NCBI GenBank assembly: GCA_020061125.1
Contig: JAGUYV010000358.1
Location: 1 to 8,246 of the forward strand
From: a bacterium
Lineage (GTDB): Bacteria > UBP15 > UBA6099 > DSWB01
Direction of reading: 5' to 3'
DNA length: 8,246 nucleotides
A model generated the notes under the pieces. It was given only the letters and a program-made list of their open reading frames with translations. It did not search any database and was not told the DNA's origin. Position numbers and translations under genes: made by a program. Positions within the stretch are counted from its first letter, which is position 1; each line of letters begins with the position of its first letter. Below, one piece after another: positions 6,953 through 8,246 of this stretch.

Positions 6953-6979
6953 GCAAACGGGACCGGCTCGTGGCGGCGC

Positions 6980-7729
6980 TTATTCGGGAATTGCGCTTGC
7001 GGACGCGAACCGCGGCTCGTGCAGGGGCAGCAGGATGTCCGCGGCTTCCTTGACCTTGAGCATGATGTCGTAGGCCTGCGCGGGATTCACACTCGTGCCG
7101 GGGGGAATGACTTCCATGTCCAGGGCCAGAATCTGCCGGGGCGGGAAAAAATTCTCTGTGATCACGCAGAACCCGGTGATCACGGCCAGCCCGCCCGCGG
7201 TGTCCACGAACACGCTCATGCCGCCTTCTGTGTGCGCCGGTGTGTGCACCATGCGCACGCCGGGCGCGATGTCCGTGTCCTTTTCCACGAGCTTGAACTG
7301 GCCGCGCGATTCCGGCTCCAGAATGTAGTCTTCCATGTAGCGGAAATCCAGGGGGTGCGGGTCGTGCGCGTGTTCGAGTTCCGCGGGATGCGCGTATATG
7401 GTTGCGTTAACGCATTTTTCGTCGTTTTCGCAGTGGTCGTTGTGCAGGTGGGTGTGAATCACGATGTCTATGTCCGCCGGGGCCAGGCCGTGGCGCGCCA
7501 GGCCTTCCTCGAAGGTGAAAATCTTCCCGCCGATGTTCTTCTCCCGGTCCGGGGATTGTATGGGCATCATCTCGCCTGTGTCCACGAGGATTCTCGGCCC
7601 CGCGCCCTCGATGTACCATGCATAAATGGGAATGGTGTACGGGGTTCCGTAATCGTGCTGGTAGGTCATCATGCCCTTGTCGAAAACCTTGGTTCCCATG
7701 ACGATGGGGCGGATTGTGCACAGAGCCAT
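6980..7729 (-). CDS. Metallo-beta-lactamase-fold hydrolase, AHL-lactonase-like
   Basis: This 249-residue protein has the MBL fold. Metal-binding motifs are HLHNDH (94-99, the HxHxDH signature), TPAHTEGG (H166) and LPLHEP (H237). The beginning (CTIRPIVMGTKVFDKG, then IPIYAWYIEGAGPRILVDTG) resembles proteins annotated as N-acyl homoserine lactonase family, which are soluble, monomer-sized hydrolases. The position where the fold usually has the metal-bridging Asp (a Gly-Asp pair) reads TGFC (185-188), so Asp is replaced by Phe with Cys next to it. This makes true lactonase activity uncertain. The ATG at 7729 is well supported by GGGAGGA with an 8-nt spacer. It lies between radC and tilS on the same strand, 43 bp before tilS; nothing in the context shows its substrate. 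Only a weak TTGCAG-17-TAAGTT promoter is visible upstream. Confidence 0.85.
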   Translation of the reverse strand: MALCTIRPIVMGTKVFDKGMMTYQHDYGTPYTIPIYAWYIEGAGPRILVDTGEMMPIQSPDREKNIGGKIFTFEEGLARHGLAPADIDIVIHTHLHNDHCENDEKCVNATIYAHPAELEHAHDPHPLDFRYMEDYILEPESRGQFKLVEKDTDIAPGVRMVHTPAHTEGGMSVFVDTAGGLAVITGFCVITENFFPPRQILALDMEVIPPGTSVNPAQAYDIMLKVKEAADILLPLHEPRFASASAIPE

Positions 7730-7843
7730 GAGGCGAGTCCTCCCGTTCTGAACGCGGCTGCGGCCGGATATGCGTTCCTGAAGATTAACTTAATGCGCGG
7801 GGCCGTGATCTGCAAACCGGTTACAGCGGTTGAAGGGAAGGCG

Positions 7844-8246
7844 TCAATCGAAAACGCCGCGTTCGCGCATGCTGGCGAAGCGGCCGTTGCCTCCAATGAC
7901 GATGTGATCGAGCACCTCGATTCCGAGCATGGCGCCGGCTTTGCGGAACTCGCGGGTCACGGCGATGTCGTCCGCGCTCGGCTCGGGGTCGCCGCTGGGG
8001 TGGTTGTGGGCCAGAACCACGGCGGCCGCGGCCTCGCGCACGGCCTCGCGGAAGGTTTCGCGCGGATGCAAAACGGTGCTGTTCAGAGACCCCTCGGAGA
8101 TCTGCATGACCTTGACCACTTCGTTCCTGGAGTTGAGCAGCAGGATTTTCATGACTTCCTTTTTGAGGTGCTGCATTTCCGCGCGGAGCAGGCTTGCGGC
8201 GTCCTCGGGGCAGGTGATGCAGGGGCGCGCGCCGTCGCGCCACGAC
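7844..8246 (-). CDS. radC: RadC family JAB/MPN-domain protein, C-terminal part (cut by window edge)
   Basis: The frame stays open to the right edge of the window, so the N-terminal part (normally a helix-hairpin-helix region) is missing. The visible 133 residues are the JAB/MPN domain of RadC. They run from ITCPEDAASLLRAEMQHLKKE through GSLNSTVLHPRETFREAVR and VVLAHNHPSGDPEPSADD to VLDHIVIGG and the C-terminal RERGVFD. The zinc motif is complete: the Glu of KKEVMK, His-x-His, seven residues, then Ser-x-x-Asp. Despite its name, RadC has no confirmed DNA-repair role; the family resembles JAMM metalloproteases and is often near mobile or competence genes. An internal ATG at 8176 exists, but the family homology upstream of it shows that it is not the start. 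Confidence 0.93.
   Translation of the reverse strand, partial: SWRDGARPCITCPEDAASLLRAEMQHLKKEVMKILLLNSRNEVVKVMQISEGSLNSTVLHPRETFREAVREAAAAVVLAHNHPSGDPEPSADDIAVTREFRKAGAMLGIEVLDHIVIGGNGRFASMRERGVFD

Noticed and set aside
7815-7831. Possible terminator after radC (aaccg / cggtt, 7-nt loop)
   Set aside because: The stem is only 5 bp and no T run follows on the minus strand, so it is too weak to call; radC may read through into the hydrolase gene.

Overview
This GC-rich window carries six protein-coding genes, two of them cut by the window edges. It looks like chromosomal housekeeping and accessory DNA from a Gram-negative-type bacterium with type IV pili. The gene set (retraction ATPase PilT, platform protein PilC, a DUF2723-type membrane protein, TilS, RadC) and a large glycyl radical enzyme suggest an anaerobe or facultative anaerobe, because glycyl radicals are destroyed by oxygen. 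The phylum cannot be fixed from the sequence. A Verrucomicrobiota/Lentisphaerota/Kiritimatiellota-like or deltaproteobacterial-type lineage would fit, but that is a guess. No rRNA, tRNA, CRISPR array, insertion sequence or phage gene was seen.

Layout. The left part is on the minus strand: the start of a DUF2723 membrane protein (1-266), then pilC (473-1681) and pilT (1815-2873). A clear rho-independent terminator (413-443) follows pilC. The 133-bp pilT-pilC gap holds a good sigma70-type promoter for pilC, so the two pilus genes can be transcribed separately as well as together. A divergent promoter region (2874-3067) separates pilT from a monocistronic plus-strand glycyl radical enzyme of 799 residues (3068-5467). 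This enzyme meets tilS tail to tail (stop codons 5 bp apart). To the right, all on the minus strand, are tilS (5473-6936), a metallo-beta-lactamase-fold hydrolase (6980-7729) and the C-terminal part of RadC (7844-8246).

How the genes fit together. PilT and PilC belong to one machine: PilT powers pilus retraction from the cytoplasm and PilC is the inner-membrane platform. TilS (tRNA lysidine synthesis) and RadC (JAB/MPN domain) are ordinary housekeeping or accessory genes with no evident link to each other. The most notable gene is the glycyl radical enzyme. It keeps an eliminase-type Gly-Cys-x-Glu-Pro active-site motif but has an atypical glycyl radical loop, and no activating radical-SAM enzyme lies next to it in the window. 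Its substrate is unknown. The metallo-hydrolase also departs from its fold's consensus, because the usual bridging Asp is replaced by Phe-Cys.
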